Assembly (NCBI RefSeq): GCF_947258575.1
Contig: NZ_CAMYIV010000011.1
Span: 471,546-535,545, forward strand
DNA length: 64,000 nucleotides
Reading direction: 5' to 3'
Origin: an uncultured Alcanivorax sp.
Lineage (GTDB): Bacteria; Pseudomonadota; Gammaproteobacteria; Pseudomonadales; Alcanivoracaceae
This document shows, one piece after another, positions 25,584 through 35,749 of the stretch. The number at the start of each line of letters is the position of its first letter. Positions within the stretch are counted from its first letter, which is position 1. Below the pieces are notes generated by a model that saw only the letters and a list, made by a program, of their open reading frames with translations, was not told the origin of the DNA and made no database searches. Both the position numbers and the translations under genes were made by a program.

Positions 25584-26180
25584 ATGGGTGATCTTGGCGG
25601 TAAACCACAGGGCCAAACAAAGGCGGCTACCATACCGCAAAGCGCTGTCCGGGGGCACCGTAGCGAGGACCTGGACAGACTGTTTAGGGCCACTTTTTTT
25701 CATTCCCACACCACTGTGCTGGAAGGTGGCGCGGACGAGCCTGTATATCGTCCGGGCAACCCCCATCGTATCTGTTATACCCGCGATTATTTCCGCAGCG
25801 CCCTGCACGAAATCGCCCACTGGTGCGTGGCGGGTTCGGCGCGGCGTCAGCAGGAAGATTATGGCTACTGGTATGCCCCGGACGGACGCAATGCCGAGCA
25901 GCAGGCGCAGTTCACCCGGGTAGAAGTGTTGCCCCAGGCTTATGAGGCGCTTTTCTGCGCTGCCTGCGGCCATCCGTTCCGGGTGTCATTGGATAACCTG
26001 AATGGGGATGCGGGGGATGAGAGGGACTTTGCAATGAAGGTGCATGACAAGGCGCGCTCCTTGGTAAAAAACGGCCTTCCCGAACGCCCCCGACTCTGGT
26101 GTCAGACCCTGGCAGATTTCTACGGTCGCACGTCTATTTCCCTGGAGGAGGGGCTTGGCGAGGTTTTTGATTGCCCTTGA
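25584..26180 (+). CDS. epmC: Elongation factor P hydroxylase EpmC
   Basis: A 198-residue protein of the EpmC (YfcM) family, which hydroxylates the beta-lysylated lysine of EF-P. The metal-binding region is SALHEIAHWCVAGSARR (HExxH-like), followed by QEDYGYWYAPDGR, which is characteristic of the family, and the sequence ends with RPRLWCQTLADFY and an acidic tail. The likely start ATG has no in-frame alternative before the domain. No epmA, epmB or efp gene is in the window. A heptamer-armed element begins 21 bp after the stop. Confidence 0.85.
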   Translation: MGDLGGKPQGQTKAATIPQSAVRGHRSEDLDRLFRATFFHSHTTVLEGGADEPVYRPGNPHRICYTRDYFRSALHEIAHWCVAGSARRQQEDYGYWYAPDGRNAEQQAQFTRVEVLPQAYEALFCAACGHPFRVSLDNLNGDAGDERDFAMKVHDKARSLVKNGLPERPRLWCQTLADFYGRTSISLEEGLGEVFDCP

Positions 26181-26201
26181 TCAGTGGAGTGGAGCGTTTC
26201 A

Positions 26202-26351
26202 GTTAACAGTGAATAGTGAACAGTTAACAGCGACGCGACCGGGCTTTTCTTGTGCTGAAACGAAAGAGGCCGCGCTCAAATTGTGGGCGCGGCCTCTTTC
26301 GTTTCTGAATGTGCTGACCCTTGGCGCGAGCTGTTAACTGTTAACTATTCA
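26202..26351. repeat. Heptamer-armed hairpin element, copy 3 (between convergent epmC and DUF58 gene)
   Basis: Left arm GTTAACA, GTGAATA, GTGAACA, GTTAACA (26202-26229), then GCGACGCG. The centre is a perfect 19-bp hairpin, strands 26257-26275 and 26287-26305, with the same GAGGCCGCGCTCA...TGGGCGCGGCCTC core as copy 1. The right arm has GGCGCGAG, then CTGTTAA twice and CTATTCA (26331-26351). The DUF58 stop lies 6 bp beyond. Stops occupy two frames on the plus strand and all three on the minus strand. Confidence 0.88.
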
Positions 26352-26357
26352 CTGCCC

Positions 26358-27668
26358 TTAAAGTCTGCCGCTGCGTTTCAGCATCAGATAAAGGTTGTTG
26401 ATCTGCGCCGGCATGTGCTGCGGGGTGGTAGCAGTGACCAGGGCGCCGGCGTGGCGCAGGCGGGTGTGCAGCTCGTGGCGGGCCTGTTGTTCCTGAGCGT
26501 CGGCACACACTTGCAGGGCCTGATCAAAATCGTTGCCCACCGGTTGGCGTGACAGCTGTTGCTGCTCTGGCAGCAGCATGTCGGCAATCAGCACCAGATG
26601 GTGACGGCGCAACAGCGACACGGCAGTCATCAGATCGTCCAGGTCTTCCTGCTGCAGACGGGTAACCAGTACCACAAGGGCGCGTCGGCGGCTGCGGCGG
26701 ACCAGCTGCCGGGCAGCCAGGCTGAAGTCGCTGGCATGCTGGCTGGGGTGTAGATCGTAGAGTCCGTTGAGCAGGTGGTTGATGCCCTGCTGGCCCTGCA
26801 CCGGCGGCAGCCAGCGTGGCTGGTCGCCGGAGAACAGCATGGCACCGGCCTTGTCCTTTTGCTTTAGCGCGCTCCAGGCCAGCAGCAGGGCGGCGTTGAG
26901 GGCGTGATCGAAGCCGGTCAGCGAGCCCACCGGCATGCCCAGACGGCGGCCGCCATCCAGCATCACCAGCACCTGTTGATTCTGCTCATCCTGGTATTCC
27001 CGGCTGATCAGGCTGCGCCGTCGGGCTGTGGCCTTCCAGTCGATCTGGCGCAGGCTGTCACCGGGGTGATATTCCCGTAGCTGATGAAACTCCATGCCTT
27101 CGCCCCGGCGAGGTTGCAGGCGGGTGCCGGTGAGCAGGTGAGCATGGTTGGCATCCAGTCCGCTGTGGCTGAGCCGGGAAAAGTCCGGATAGACCGGCAC
27201 GGTGCAGGCGGCGTCGCATACCTTGCGCACCTGCCACAGCTTCAGGCGGCTGGGGAACCAGAACACCAGATCGCCGAACTGTACCGGGCCGCGGCGGCTG
27301 GGCCGATAGTGATAGGTCAGCTCGGTCAGTTCTGCCTTGGCCCGCGTCAGGGTGGCTGGCAGGCCGGTGTGGGGATCATCACCGGGGTGCTGGTCGGCCA
27401 ACTCTACGCTTTCCGGCAGGCTAGCCGAAGAAACCCGTACTCGTACCGGGTGCGGCTGCTGAACTGAAAGGGCGGTGGGCAGCTCCCGCTGCGCCTGCGG
27501 TGCAGGCAGGCGGCGGGCGTGCCACAGGTCCAGCAGGGCAATCACCACGGACAAAGCACCCAGCGCCCACCACAGGGCCACGGCAAGAATCCCCGGTATA
27601 ACCAGCAACGCCAGGGCCAGTAGTGCCCAGAGGCCGGTGAGCAGGAGAAGACGCGGCGCCGGCTTCAT
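26358..27668 (-). CDS. DUF58 domain-containing protein
   Basis: A 436-residue protein with two membrane helices at the N-terminus (about 5-50), a beta-rich middle region and a C-terminal DUF58/von Willebrand-A-like part. The DUF58 signature is clear: EGMEFHQLREYHPGDSLRQI and DWKATARR (about 190-220), then LVMLDGGRRLGMP, which resembles the first strand of a vWA domain with a partial metal site. These proteins pair with MoxR ATPases in envelope or metalloenzyme maturation; the target is unknown. It is the last gene of the minus-strand operon, overlapping the MoxR gene by 4 bp. Confidence 0.88.
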   Translation of the reverse strand: MKPAPRLLLLTGLWALLALALLVIPGILAVALWWALGALSVVIALLDLWHARRLPAPQAQRELPTALSVQQPHPVRVRVSSASLPESVELADQHPGDDPHTGLPATLTRAKAELTELTYHYRPSRRGPVQFGDLVFWFPSRLKLWQVRKVCDAACTVPVYPDFSRLSHSGLDANHAHLLTGTRLQPRRGEGMEFHQLREYHPGDSLRQIDWKATARRRSLISREYQDEQNQQVLVMLDGGRRLGMPVGSLTGFDHALNAALLLAWSALKQKDKAGAMLFSGDQPRWLPPVQGQQGINHLLNGLYDLHPSQHASDFSLAARQLVRRSRRRALVVLVTRLQQEDLDDLMTAVSLLRRHHLVLIADMLLPEQQQLSRQPVGNDFDQALQVCADAQEQQARHELHTRLRHAGALVTATTPQHMPAQINNLYLMLKRSGRL

Positions 27669-28636
27669 TGCTTCGGCGCTTCCACCTGTTCCAGCAGTCG
27701 ACCCAGGACGGTTTCCGGAGTCTGGCCTTCGATTTCCGCATCGGCGCTGAGCTGGATACGGTGGCGCAGGACCGGCCGGGCCACCTGCTGTACATCGTCC
27801 GGGGTGACAAAATCGCGGCCCTCGAACAGGGCCTGTACCCGGCTGGCACGGGCCAGGGCGATGCTGGCGCGGGGGCTGGCGCCGTGGCTCAAGCCGCTGA
27901 AATCACGGGTGGCGCGAACGATGCGCAAAGCATAGTCGAGCACCTCGTCATCAATCAGCACGCTGTCGCTGAGCGCCTTCATGGCTTTCAGGCCGGCGGC
28001 ATCGGTGACCGGGCTCAGGCTTTCCACATCCAGGCTGGCGCGGATGGTGCCGTCCAGCACCATGTTCACCAGACGGGTTTCGTCCGCATGGTCCGGGTAG
28101 TCGATCAAGACCTTGAACAGGAAACGGTCCAGTTCGGCTTCGGGCAGCGGGTAGGTACCTTCCTGGTCCAGCGGGTTCTGGGTGGCCAGCACCATGTAGG
28201 GTTCGTTCAGAGTGAACGCCTTGCCTTCGATGGTGATCTGCCGCTCCTGCATCACTTCCAGCAAGGCTGCCTGGGTCTTGGCCGGGGCCCGGTTGATTTC
28301 ATCGGCCAGCAGCAGTTGCGTGAAGGCGGGACCGCGGCGAATGCGGAACTGCTCGCTTTTCTGGTCGTACATGGCGTGGCCGGTCACGTCCGTGGGCATC
28401 AGGTCCGGGGTGAACTGGATGCGGTTGAAATCCAGCTCCAGCACCTTGCCCAGGCTGCGAACCAACAGGGTCTTGCCGAGCCCGGGCACGCCTTCGATCA
28501 GTACGTGGCCACCGGAAACCAGGGCGATCAGCACTTCACGAACCACCTGGCGCTGACCAATCAGCACCTGGTTGAGGTGGTGTTCAATATCCTGGGCCAG
28601 GCGGGCAGCCTCGGCCAGGGTGGTGGGCTGTGTCAT
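27665..28636 (-). CDS. MoxR-family AAA+ ATPase
   Basis: A 323-residue AAA+ ATPase. Walker A is GVPGLGKT (residues 49-56) and Walker B LLLADEINRAP has Asp112-Glu113. LLEVMQERQ and the sensor region LATQNPLDQEGTYPLPEAELDRF are standard for MoxR. These chaperone-like ATPases work with vWA/DUF58 partners to activate or assemble other proteins. The stop and start codons overlap both neighbours by 4 bp, which indicates translational coupling between the DUF4350, MoxR and DUF58 genes. Confidence 0.92.
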   Translation of the reverse strand: MTQPTTLAEAARLAQDIEHHLNQVLIGQRQVVREVLIALVSGGHVLIEGVPGLGKTLLVRSLGKVLELDFNRIQFTPDLMPTDVTGHAMYDQKSEQFRIRRGPAFTQLLLADEINRAPAKTQAALLEVMQERQITIEGKAFTLNEPYMVLATQNPLDQEGTYPLPEAELDRFLFKVLIDYPDHADETRLVNMVLDGTIRASLDVESLSPVTDAAGLKAMKALSDSVLIDDEVLDYALRIVRATRDFSGLSHGASPRASIALARASRVQALFEGRDFVTPDDVQQVARPVLRHRIQLSADAEIEGQTPETVLGRLLEQVEAPKQ

Positions 28637-29940
28637 GTTTCACTCCTCAGTGCTTGCAGCAGGGCCACCTGCTGGGTGAGCTGGTCGCGGTTTGCCGGGG
28701 GCTGTGTCAGTGCATGGTCCAGTTGCGCCACGGTGACCTTCAGATGCGCGGCGGCACGTTCCAGGGCCTGCTGGCGCTGGTGATGGTAACGGTTGAGTCG
28801 GGCTTGCGCCTGCTGGCGCAGGGCGGTGAGCAGGGTGTCCTGCTGTTCGGTGCGCCACAGGAAATAGCCACTGGCGTGCAGATGCTGCAGGTAATCCCGG
28901 TTGTTGTCTTCGGCCACTGGCTGAATCGGGCCCCGACGGGGGATGCGTGACCATAGCCACAGGGCGACAAGCAGCAGCAGCGCGGTTCCCAGTTCCGGGG
29001 CGCGCAGCCATAACCATTGCAGTAGTGGTGGCATGGCTACAGAGCGCACGAACCACACCGGTTGGTTGCCGGTGAGCCAGGCCAGCAGCCAGGCGTGGTC
29101 GAAATAATGCAGATTCTGGTTGTCCCACAGCCCCAGGTCGGTGAGCACGGTGACCTGACCGTCGCCCAGGGAGAGCTGGACCAGCTGGCTGCCGTATTCG
29201 TTGTCCGCATAGGCTGTCACTTCCACCGGCCACTCGGGGAGAAATTCTTGCTCACCGCTGTCCTCATTCCAGCTGTTGTGCCAGAGCACATGCTGACTGT
29301 GCAGCTGGATACGGCGGGAGGGCTGGTCATCGCCGGCATGCAGCAGCAGGGGATCCGGTTGTGGGGGCGCCTCGCAGGCCAGTGCCTCGCAGGTTTCACG
29401 CAGTTCGTCGTTATCGGTCTGAAGGCAGTATTGCAGGGGGTTGCCAGCAAAGGCAGGCAGGGCATCGAGCAGTTCGAAAAACGGATCCAGCTCTTCGTCG
29501 TCGGTTTCGTGCTCACTTTTCCAGACAGTGATCCCGAGGCTGTAGAGCAGAGGGTCATTGTCCTGCCACTCCATCTCGGTGGCGGTATCTTCATCCCGGG
29601 ATTTTGGCAGTGGGCGTGCTTCGACGATCAGTTCGCCGCCAGTTTCCACCCATTGCAGGAGCGTTCGGACCTGACTGTGATTGAGCAGGCCGCGCTGTTT
29701 ATCGATGACCAGGGTGGTGGCGTCTTCCGGCAACGGAAACAGGGCCGCGGCACTGAGCACCCGTTTGCTGGGCTGCCCTCGCTGTGCCAGCCAGTCCTGG
29801 GTGGCGCTGTAGGGATTTCTTTGAATGGTGCTATCCGGCGCCGCCCGCTCGATCACAGTGACCGGCTCGGTGAGTGCGTAGTAGGCGATTATCAGGGCCA
29901 TCACCAACAGGGCGCCCAGCCAGGGGAGCTTTCTACGCAT
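28633..29940 (-). CDS. DUF4350 domain-containing membrane protein
   Basis: A 435-residue protein with an N-terminal membrane helix (LPWLGALLVMALIIAYYAL), a periplasmic domain containing AQRGQPSKRVLSAAALFPLP and LGDGQVTVLTDLGLWDNQNLHYFDHAWLL, a second helix near residue 310 (LGTALLLLVALWLW) and a helical cytoplasmic tail rich in Gln and Leu. The domain region resembles GATase-like folds used in DUF4350. It belongs to the MoxR/DUF58 operon, where a protein of this type is common. Function is unknown; I would guess a scaffold for the DUF58-MoxR pair in the inner membrane. It overlaps the upstream DUF4129 gene by 8 bp. Confidence 0.8.
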   Translation of the reverse strand: MRRKLPWLGALLVMALIIAYYALTEPVTVIERAAPDSTIQRNPYSATQDWLAQRGQPSKRVLSAAALFPLPEDATTLVIDKQRGLLNHSQVRTLLQWVETGGELIVEARPLPKSRDEDTATEMEWQDNDPLLYSLGITVWKSEHETDDEELDPFFELLDALPAFAGNPLQYCLQTDNDELRETCEALACEAPPQPDPLLLHAGDDQPSRRIQLHSQHVLWHNSWNEDSGEQEFLPEWPVEVTAYADNEYGSQLVQLSLGDGQVTVLTDLGLWDNQNLHYFDHAWLLAWLTGNQPVWFVRSVAMPPLLQWLWLRAPELGTALLLLVALWLWSRIPRRGPIQPVAEDNNRDYLQHLHASGYFLWRTEQQDTLLTALRQQAQARLNRYHHQRQQALERAAAHLKVTVAQLDHALTQPPANRDQLTQQVALLQALRSET

Positions 29941-31438
29941 TGGCAGCCTCCTCGGCGTTGATCTGCTCCCAGTCAGTCAGCAGGGCGCGCACCGCATCGG
30001 CATCCACCGGACGATGTGCCCAGGCGGTGCTGATCCACGCCTGGATCAGGCGCTGCAGGTAGAGAATCGGCAGGGGCTCGCCATGGGTGGCCTTGAGGTT
30101 ACGCAGGCATTGCTGCTCGGTGCTGCCCGCCGCCAGTGCTACCGGATAGCGGCGCAGCAGGCTGGCCAGGGCACTGCGCAGCATCAGCGACAGGGCCAGG
30201 CGAATGTCGTTGGCGGCCAGTGCTTTTTCTACCGCCTGGCGCAGGTTTTTTGGCAGGCTCTGGCGGCGAATATCCATGCCGGCAACGTGGGTGGGAATCA
30301 CCGGGGTGGGGGCCTGATGCCGTCTGCCCAGACCCAACTGATCCATCACCTTGGTGAGCAACCAGATAACCAGCCCGGCGAACAGGGCCCAGAACAGAAT
30401 CCACAGCACGACATCGGGGATGTCGAAGGGCCGAGAGGAAGGTTCCTCTTGCTCATCATCGTCCAGGTTATCGAAGAAGTGCTTCCAGAACTTTTCCAGC
30501 CAGCTGTTGCTGTCGTCGTCCCGGTCTTTCCATTGGCGCTCGGTGCGCTCTTCGAAGGGCATATAGTCCGGGCTGGCCAGTAACTCGATGACCTGTTGTT
30601 GTTCTTCATTGCGGGGGGCGGGTTGAGCCGACACGGGTTCCGGCAGGGGCAGCATCAGGCCTAGTAGGATGAGCACGGTGGCGCCAGCGCCGGTGCGGGT
30701 TGCCCGGTGGCGGCCAAGACGGGTCAGCCCCAGTTGCAGATCCCAGCCTTCCAGCCAGGTGCGCTTGTTAAGATAGAGGGCAAAGCCACAGGCCACGTAG
30801 AGCGGTTCGGTGACACACATGACCAGGTACAGGGTGGCACTGGCAATGGCCATCTGCAGGGCGCCCTGATCGTAGAACCAGTCGCTCCATTCCAGGCTGA
30901 ACTGCCAGGGCACCAGGGTATAAAGCAGCACCATCAGCCCCATGGCCATAAACTGCTCCAGGTGCAGTACCACGATGGTCATGATGCCGGCCCGGTTGGA
31001 GGGGTAGCTGTTCAGCGCCCGCAAGCGCTGGCAGAGCTGTTCGCCTTTCGCGCCCTCCAGCTGCCAGACGCAGGTATTGAAACTGCGTGCGGGGCTGAAA
31101 CGCCGCCAGGTGAGCTGGCTGGCGAGGCCGGGCAGGGCGTAGTGACGCCAGCGCTGGAATAATTGCTTCAGGGTCAGGGTTTCCGCAAACAGGGCATGGC
31201 TGTACCAGGCCAGTAACGGACGCTCCCAGAGTGGCTTGAGCCACCAGAAAAGAAACAGCGGCCACAGCGCTTCTGCCAGTAGCGACCAGCCAAGCATGAG
31301 TCCGAAAGGCACCAGTGTGAATGCCAGCCATACCCACAACACCGGTGCGGCCCATTGCCGATACAGTTTTGTGCCCAGGTCCACCGTCTGCCAGGGGCTA
31401 CGCGGTGCCAGGCGGGCGCTAGCCTTTTCCAGCTCCAC
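29933..31438 (-). CDS. DUF4129-containing multi-spanning membrane protein
   Basis: A 501-residue protein with several helices in the N-terminal 260 residues, a periplasmic acidic linker (NLDDDEQEEPSSRP), another helix (VVLWILFWALFAGLVIWLL) and a C-terminal DUF4129 domain (LRQAVEKALAANDIRLALSL ... LQRLIQAWISTAWAHRP). The start is a GTG (VELEKASAR) with GGGGGA upstream; this overlaps the SpoIIM-like gene by 20 bp. DUF4129 proteins are usual members of MoxR-DUF58-DUF4350 operons. The function is unknown, but the topology suggests an envelope complex. Confidence 0.75.
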   Translation of the reverse strand: MELEKASARLAPRSPWQTVDLGTKLYRQWAAPVLWVWLAFTLVPFGLMLGWSLLAEALWPLFLFWWLKPLWERPLLAWYSHALFAETLTLKQLFQRWRHYALPGLASQLTWRRFSPARSFNTCVWQLEGAKGEQLCQRLRALNSYPSNRAGIMTIVVLHLEQFMAMGLMVLLYTLVPWQFSLEWSDWFYDQGALQMAIASATLYLVMCVTEPLYVACGFALYLNKRTWLEGWDLQLGLTRLGRHRATRTGAGATVLILLGLMLPLPEPVSAQPAPRNEEQQQVIELLASPDYMPFEERTERQWKDRDDDSNSWLEKFWKHFFDNLDDDEQEEPSSRPFDIPDVVLWILFWALFAGLVIWLLTKVMDQLGLGRRHQAPTPVIPTHVAGMDIRRQSLPKNLRQAVEKALAANDIRLALSLMLRSALASLLRRYPVALAAGSTEQQCLRNLKATHGEPLPILYLQRLIQAWISTAWAHRPVDADAVRALLTDWEQINAEEAANA

Positions 31439-32411
31439 GTTGACGTCCCCCGAAGAAAAGATAGAGATAAAGCAGTGCCCAGCAGGCGGCACCGACACTG
31501 TATTTTATGGTGGCGTCGAAGTCTCTGGGCGACCAGAAGGCTTCGATGAAAGCGGCCAGCAGCAGCAGGGCAAATACCCCGTACATGGTTGGCAATGCAT
31601 CCCGTGCCGCCAGGCGCAGGGCATCCAGCCGCGACCATTGGCCCGGCGCGATAATCGCCCAGCCCAGTCGCAGCCCAGCTCCCCCAGCCAGCACGATGGC
31701 GGTGAGTTCCGGAGCGCCGTGGGCGATCACGAAGGTAAAGAAGGCCTCATGGCCGCCAGTGTTGATCAGGTGGCCGGCGATGGCACCAAAGAAACTGCCG
31801 TTGAACAGCATGACAAAAATGGCGCCTACGCCTAAAAGCAGGCCGCCGGCAAAGGTACGAAAGGCAATGCCGATGTTGTTCTTGATGTAGTAACCGAACA
31901 TCAGCACATCATCTTCGCCCTCGCGCCCGGCATGGATGTCGCCGCCGGCAGAATCCTCCGGCTGGTACATGAGCTCCAGCTCCGAGAGCATGGCTTCGTC
32001 CACCACGGTGTAGACCATCTCCGGTTGTTGTTGCACCAGAGCCCAGGCAAGTGTGATGGAGAGAATAAAACTGAGTGCGCTGATCAGGTGCCACTTCCAT
32101 TGTCGGCGAACGGCACCGGGGAATCCGCTGGCAAAGAATTCGCCAATGCGATCCGCCAGGGGCGGGTTGTAGCGGTACAGTTGGCGGTGGGCGCGCAGCA
32201 CCAGATTGTTCAGGTATTGCTGAAGTTCCAGGCTGTAGGTGCGCTCCCGGGCCAATGCCAGTTGATGGCAGAGCTGGCGGTAATCCGCCACGAAGCGGTC
32301 CAGGGGCAGGCGTTTCTTGCGCGCCACCCGCAGAGCCTCCAGTTGATCCAGTTGCTGTTCCAATGAGTCCCACAGCGGGCGGTACTGTTGTTCGAAGCGA
32401 GCCTGTTTCAT
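31419..32411 (-). CDS. Stage II sporulation protein M (SpoIIM)-family membrane protein
   Basis: A 330-residue protein with a helical soluble N-terminus (about 1-100) and five or six membrane helices. The motif FGYYIKNNIGIAFRTFAGG followed by FNGSFFGAIAGHLINTGG and FVIAHGAPELTAIVLAGGAGLRLG is the SpoIIM/DUF95 signature. In sporulating Bacillus SpoIIM acts in engulfment, but Gram-negative members sit in MoxR operons with an unknown role. It overlaps the RDD gene upstream and the DUF4129 gene downstream. Confidence 0.85.
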   Translation of the reverse strand: MKQARFEQQYRPLWDSLEQQLDQLEALRVARKKRLPLDRFVADYRQLCHQLALARERTYSLELQQYLNNLVLRAHRQLYRYNPPLADRIGEFFASGFPGAVRRQWKWHLISALSFILSITLAWALVQQQPEMVYTVVDEAMLSELELMYQPEDSAGGDIHAGREGEDDVLMFGYYIKNNIGIAFRTFAGGLLLGVGAIFVMLFNGSFFGAIAGHLINTGGHEAFFTFVIAHGAPELTAIVLAGGAGLRLGWAIIAPGQWSRLDALRLAARDALPTMYGVFALLLLAAFIEAFWSPRDFDATIKYSVGAACWALLYLYLFFGGRQRGAGKG

Positions 32412-33088
32412 TGGGCCCCCTCAAGCAGATAACGGGTCACGGAGCGCAGACGTTGCAGTGCCAGTTGCGGGCTCAGTTCCGGGAACGCCAGTTGCGCCAG
32501 CTCTTGCTGGCGGGCTTCAGAAAACTGGTCCCGTCGCTCGTGGAAAGCCAGGAGGGCCAGTTGGTCCTGGGCGCTGAGTGGCCAGTCCGGTGGATTGGCC
32601 GGGTCGTTATGTTGCTTGCGGGTGGTCTCGGTTTTCTCGATATGCACCACCAGGGTGTTGGCCGCCATATCTCCCAGGCGCTGATAGCGGGGGCTGATCA
32701 GTGTTGTGACGAAGCCCAGCAGGTAAAACAGCGGGAAGGCATCGGCGGTGCGCAGCAGATTGCGGATCAGACTGCCGTTGAAACTGAGCGGGCTGCCGTT
32801 GGCGTGGACCACGGCAATGCCCATGGCTTTCTTGCCAGGGGTCTGGCCATGGCGCAGGGCTTCGAACAGGGTGGGGTAAAACCATTCCAGAGCAAAGCCG
32901 ATGATCAGCAGCAGACCGATGCCCATTTTGCCGAGCAGGCTGAGCACAATAGCCAGTACCGCGAAGATAATTAAGCGAAGGGTGAGGTCGATGCCATAGG
33001 CCATGGCCCGGGTCACCGGGCCGGCCAGGGACAGGCTGAGCATGGCCCCTTCCGGTGTTTCGACCTCGAACCGTTCGTCAATCAGCAT
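32408..33088 (-). CDS. RDD-family membrane protein
   Basis: A 226-residue protein. Two membrane segments (about 40-60 and 66-85) enclose the RDD pattern, here AMAYGIDLTLRLIIF with Arg and Asp, followed by LRHGQTPGKKAMGIAVVHANG and LIRNLLRTADAFPLFYLLGF, both typical of the family. The C-terminal 80 residues are soluble and helical. I start at the ATG before LIDERFEVET with AGGGG upstream; the DUF2069 gene end overlaps this start by 11 bp. Function unknown; RDD proteins are common in MoxR/SpoIIM clusters. Confidence 0.82.
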   Translation of the reverse strand: MLIDERFEVETPEGAMLSLSLAGPVTRAMAYGIDLTLRLIIFAVLAIVLSLLGKMGIGLLLIIGFALEWFYPTLFEALRHGQTPGKKAMGIAVVHANGSPLSFNGSLIRNLLRTADAFPLFYLLGFVTTLISPRYQRLGDMAANTLVVHIEKTETTRKQHNDPANPPDWPLSAQDQLALLAFHERRDQFSEARQQELAQLAFPELSPQLALQRLRSVTRYLLEGAQ

Positions 33089-33419
33089 GTTGCCCCTGGC
33101 GAATCTGCAGGGCAGAAAACACAAACAGCATTACCGTCAGTGAGGTCTTGGCAATGGCCAGGGTGCGTATCGGCGGCGGGTCCAGAAGCTGGATGGCATA
33201 ACCGCAGAAATAGAACAACAGGATGAAGCACAACCAGGTGGCCTGGCGCTTGTTGCCACTGATCACGGCCGGCAGCATCAAGAGCAGCGGGGCATAGAGA
33301 ATCACTGCAAAGATAATACTGGAGACAATATGCACGTCTGGCGGCGCCAGGCTGAACAGCCCGGTAATACCGACAAACAACAACAGTGCGTAGCTGATAC
33401 GCAGAAGCAGAAGATTCAT
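33078..33419 (-). CDS. DUF2069 membrane protein
   Basis: A 113-residue protein with four hydrophobic helices (about 5-25, 33-53, 60-78, 88-106). The pattern IRTLAIAKTSLTVMLFVFSALQIRQ at the end and LFYFCGYAIQLLDPPP are typical of DUF2069. The family is regularly found beside wrbA in Pseudomonas, as here (wrbA ends 2 bp before its start). No function is known. Its 3' end overlaps the RDD gene. Confidence 0.8.
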   Translation of the reverse strand: MNLLLLRISYALLLFVGITGLFSLAPPDVHIVSSIIFAVILYAPLLLMLPAVISGNKRQATWLCFILLFYFCGYAIQLLDPPPIRTLAIAKTSLTVMLFVFSALQIRQGQHAD

Positions 33420-33421
33420 GT

Positions 33422-34376
<955 letters not shown>

Positions 34377-34453
34377 GAGTTTTGCATATTCTGTGGGTGA
34401 GGGTGACATTGTAAGGTGCCTGAATCCGCTGGCAAGGAGAGGATGCCGATAAC

Positions 34454-35749
34454 ATGGAAACTGATGAAAACGTCATTCCGGTACGCGCCAGGCTGGATTC
34501 CATTCGCGCTTTTTTTGCACTGTTGGTGCGTCAGTTCAAGGAAGATGGTTGTCGGGAAAGCGCTGCCGCACTGACGTACACCACGCTGTTTGCCATTGTG
34601 CCGGTGATGACAGTGAGTTTTTCGGTGCTGGCCTCGGTGCCTGCGCTGAAAGGCAAGGGGGTTCAGCTCCAGCAATGGGCGTTTGAATACTTCGTGCCGT
34701 CGGCGGGCAATATGCTGCTGGAGCACCTGCAGTCGTTTGCCCGGCAGGCCACCAATCTGACCGGCCCGGGGGTGATTATTCTGATCATCACCTCGGTATT
34801 GATGCTGCGTACCATCGAGCAGACCGTGAACCGTATCTGGAAAGTACGCAGCGCTCGCAAGGGACTCACCAGCCTGATGATGTACTGGGCGGTGTTGTCC
34901 CTGGGGCCGATTTGTCTGGGGGCGGGTCTGGCGATCTCTTCCTACCTGACCTCCCAGGCTATTTTCAGTGATACCGTGAATTATCTCGGTGGGGTCAGGC
35001 TGTGGCTGTCGTTGCTGCCTTTCCTCTTTACCACGGCCATGCTTACCTTGATGTATACGGTGGTGCCCAATACCAATGTGCCGCTACGCCAGGGCATACT
35101 GGGTGCGGCTTGCGCGGCGCTGCTGTTCGAGCTGGCGAAAAGCGCGTTTGCCTTTTTTATCCGCCAGACTCCCAGTTATGAAGTGGTGTACGGTGCCTTT
35201 GCGGCGGTGCCGGTGTTCCTGTTATGGGTCTATATTTCCTGGATTATCGTGCTCGGCGGCGCGGAGCTGGTGCGTGCTCTGGTGGTATTTCAGGAACATC
35301 GACGCCAGGTTCCCAGAATGCATGCGTTGATGCGTTTGCTGCATTCCTTCTGGCTGCGTCAACAACATGGCAAGGTACTGCGCAGCAAGGAAGTCCGTCA
35401 GGTGATGCGCGACTGCGGCGTGAGCCAGTGGGATGAATTCCGCAATCTGCTGATGGACGCCAAGCTGATACGGCGTACAGAGGAGGGCGGTTACATGTTA
35501 TCCCGGGATCTGCGCAACCTGACCCTGGGGCAGCTGGTGGCCATGCTGCCCTGGCCTGCCCATAGCCAGTTGCGTGTGCGGCTGGGTAATGATGAATCCG
35601 CCTGGGAGCGGACATTGAAGGAAAAGATGGATCAGGCCCGTGACGGTATGATGGCGCCGCTGGAGATGCCGCTGGATACACTCTTTCAACGTCGCGACAG
35701 TATTGCCGACGAAGAGGAGAATCGGGAGAGCAATGATGGCGATCACTAA
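34454..35749 (+). CDS. YihY/BrkB-family inner-membrane protein
   Basis: A 431-residue protein with six helices in residues 30-290 and a C-terminal soluble winged-helix-like tail. AALTYTTLFAIVPVMTVSFS is the family's start signature, and VPNTNVPLRQGILGAACAALLFELAKSAFAFF and WVYISWIIVLGGAEL are also typical. Older records call this ribonuclease BN (rbn), but that activity belongs to another protein. The UPF0761 transport or lipid-related role is unproven. The stop overlaps acyP by 14 bp. Confidence 0.87.
   Translation: METDENVIPVRARLDSIRAFFALLVRQFKEDGCRESAAALTYTTLFAIVPVMTVSFSVLASVPALKGKGVQLQQWAFEYFVPSAGNMLLEHLQSFARQATNLTGPGVIILIITSVLMLRTIEQTVNRIWKVRSARKGLTSLMMYWAVLSLGPICLGAGLAISSYLTSQAIFSDTVNYLGGVRLWLSLLPFLFTTAMLTLMYTVVPNTNVPLRQGILGAACAALLFELAKSAFAFFIRQTPSYEVVYGAFAAVPVFLLWVYISWIIVLGGAELVRALVVFQEHRRQVPRMHALMRLLHSFWLRQQHGKVLRSKEVRQVMRDCGVSQWDEFRNLLMDAKLIRRTEEGGYMLSRDLRNLTLGQLVAMLPWPAHSQLRVRLGNDESAWERTLKEKMDQARDGMMAPLEMPLDTLFQRRDSIADEEENRESNDGDH

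Noticed and set aside
34454..35749. Naming the YihY-type gene ribonuclease BN
   Set aside because: That name is an old error; the protein is a membrane protein with no nuclease motif.
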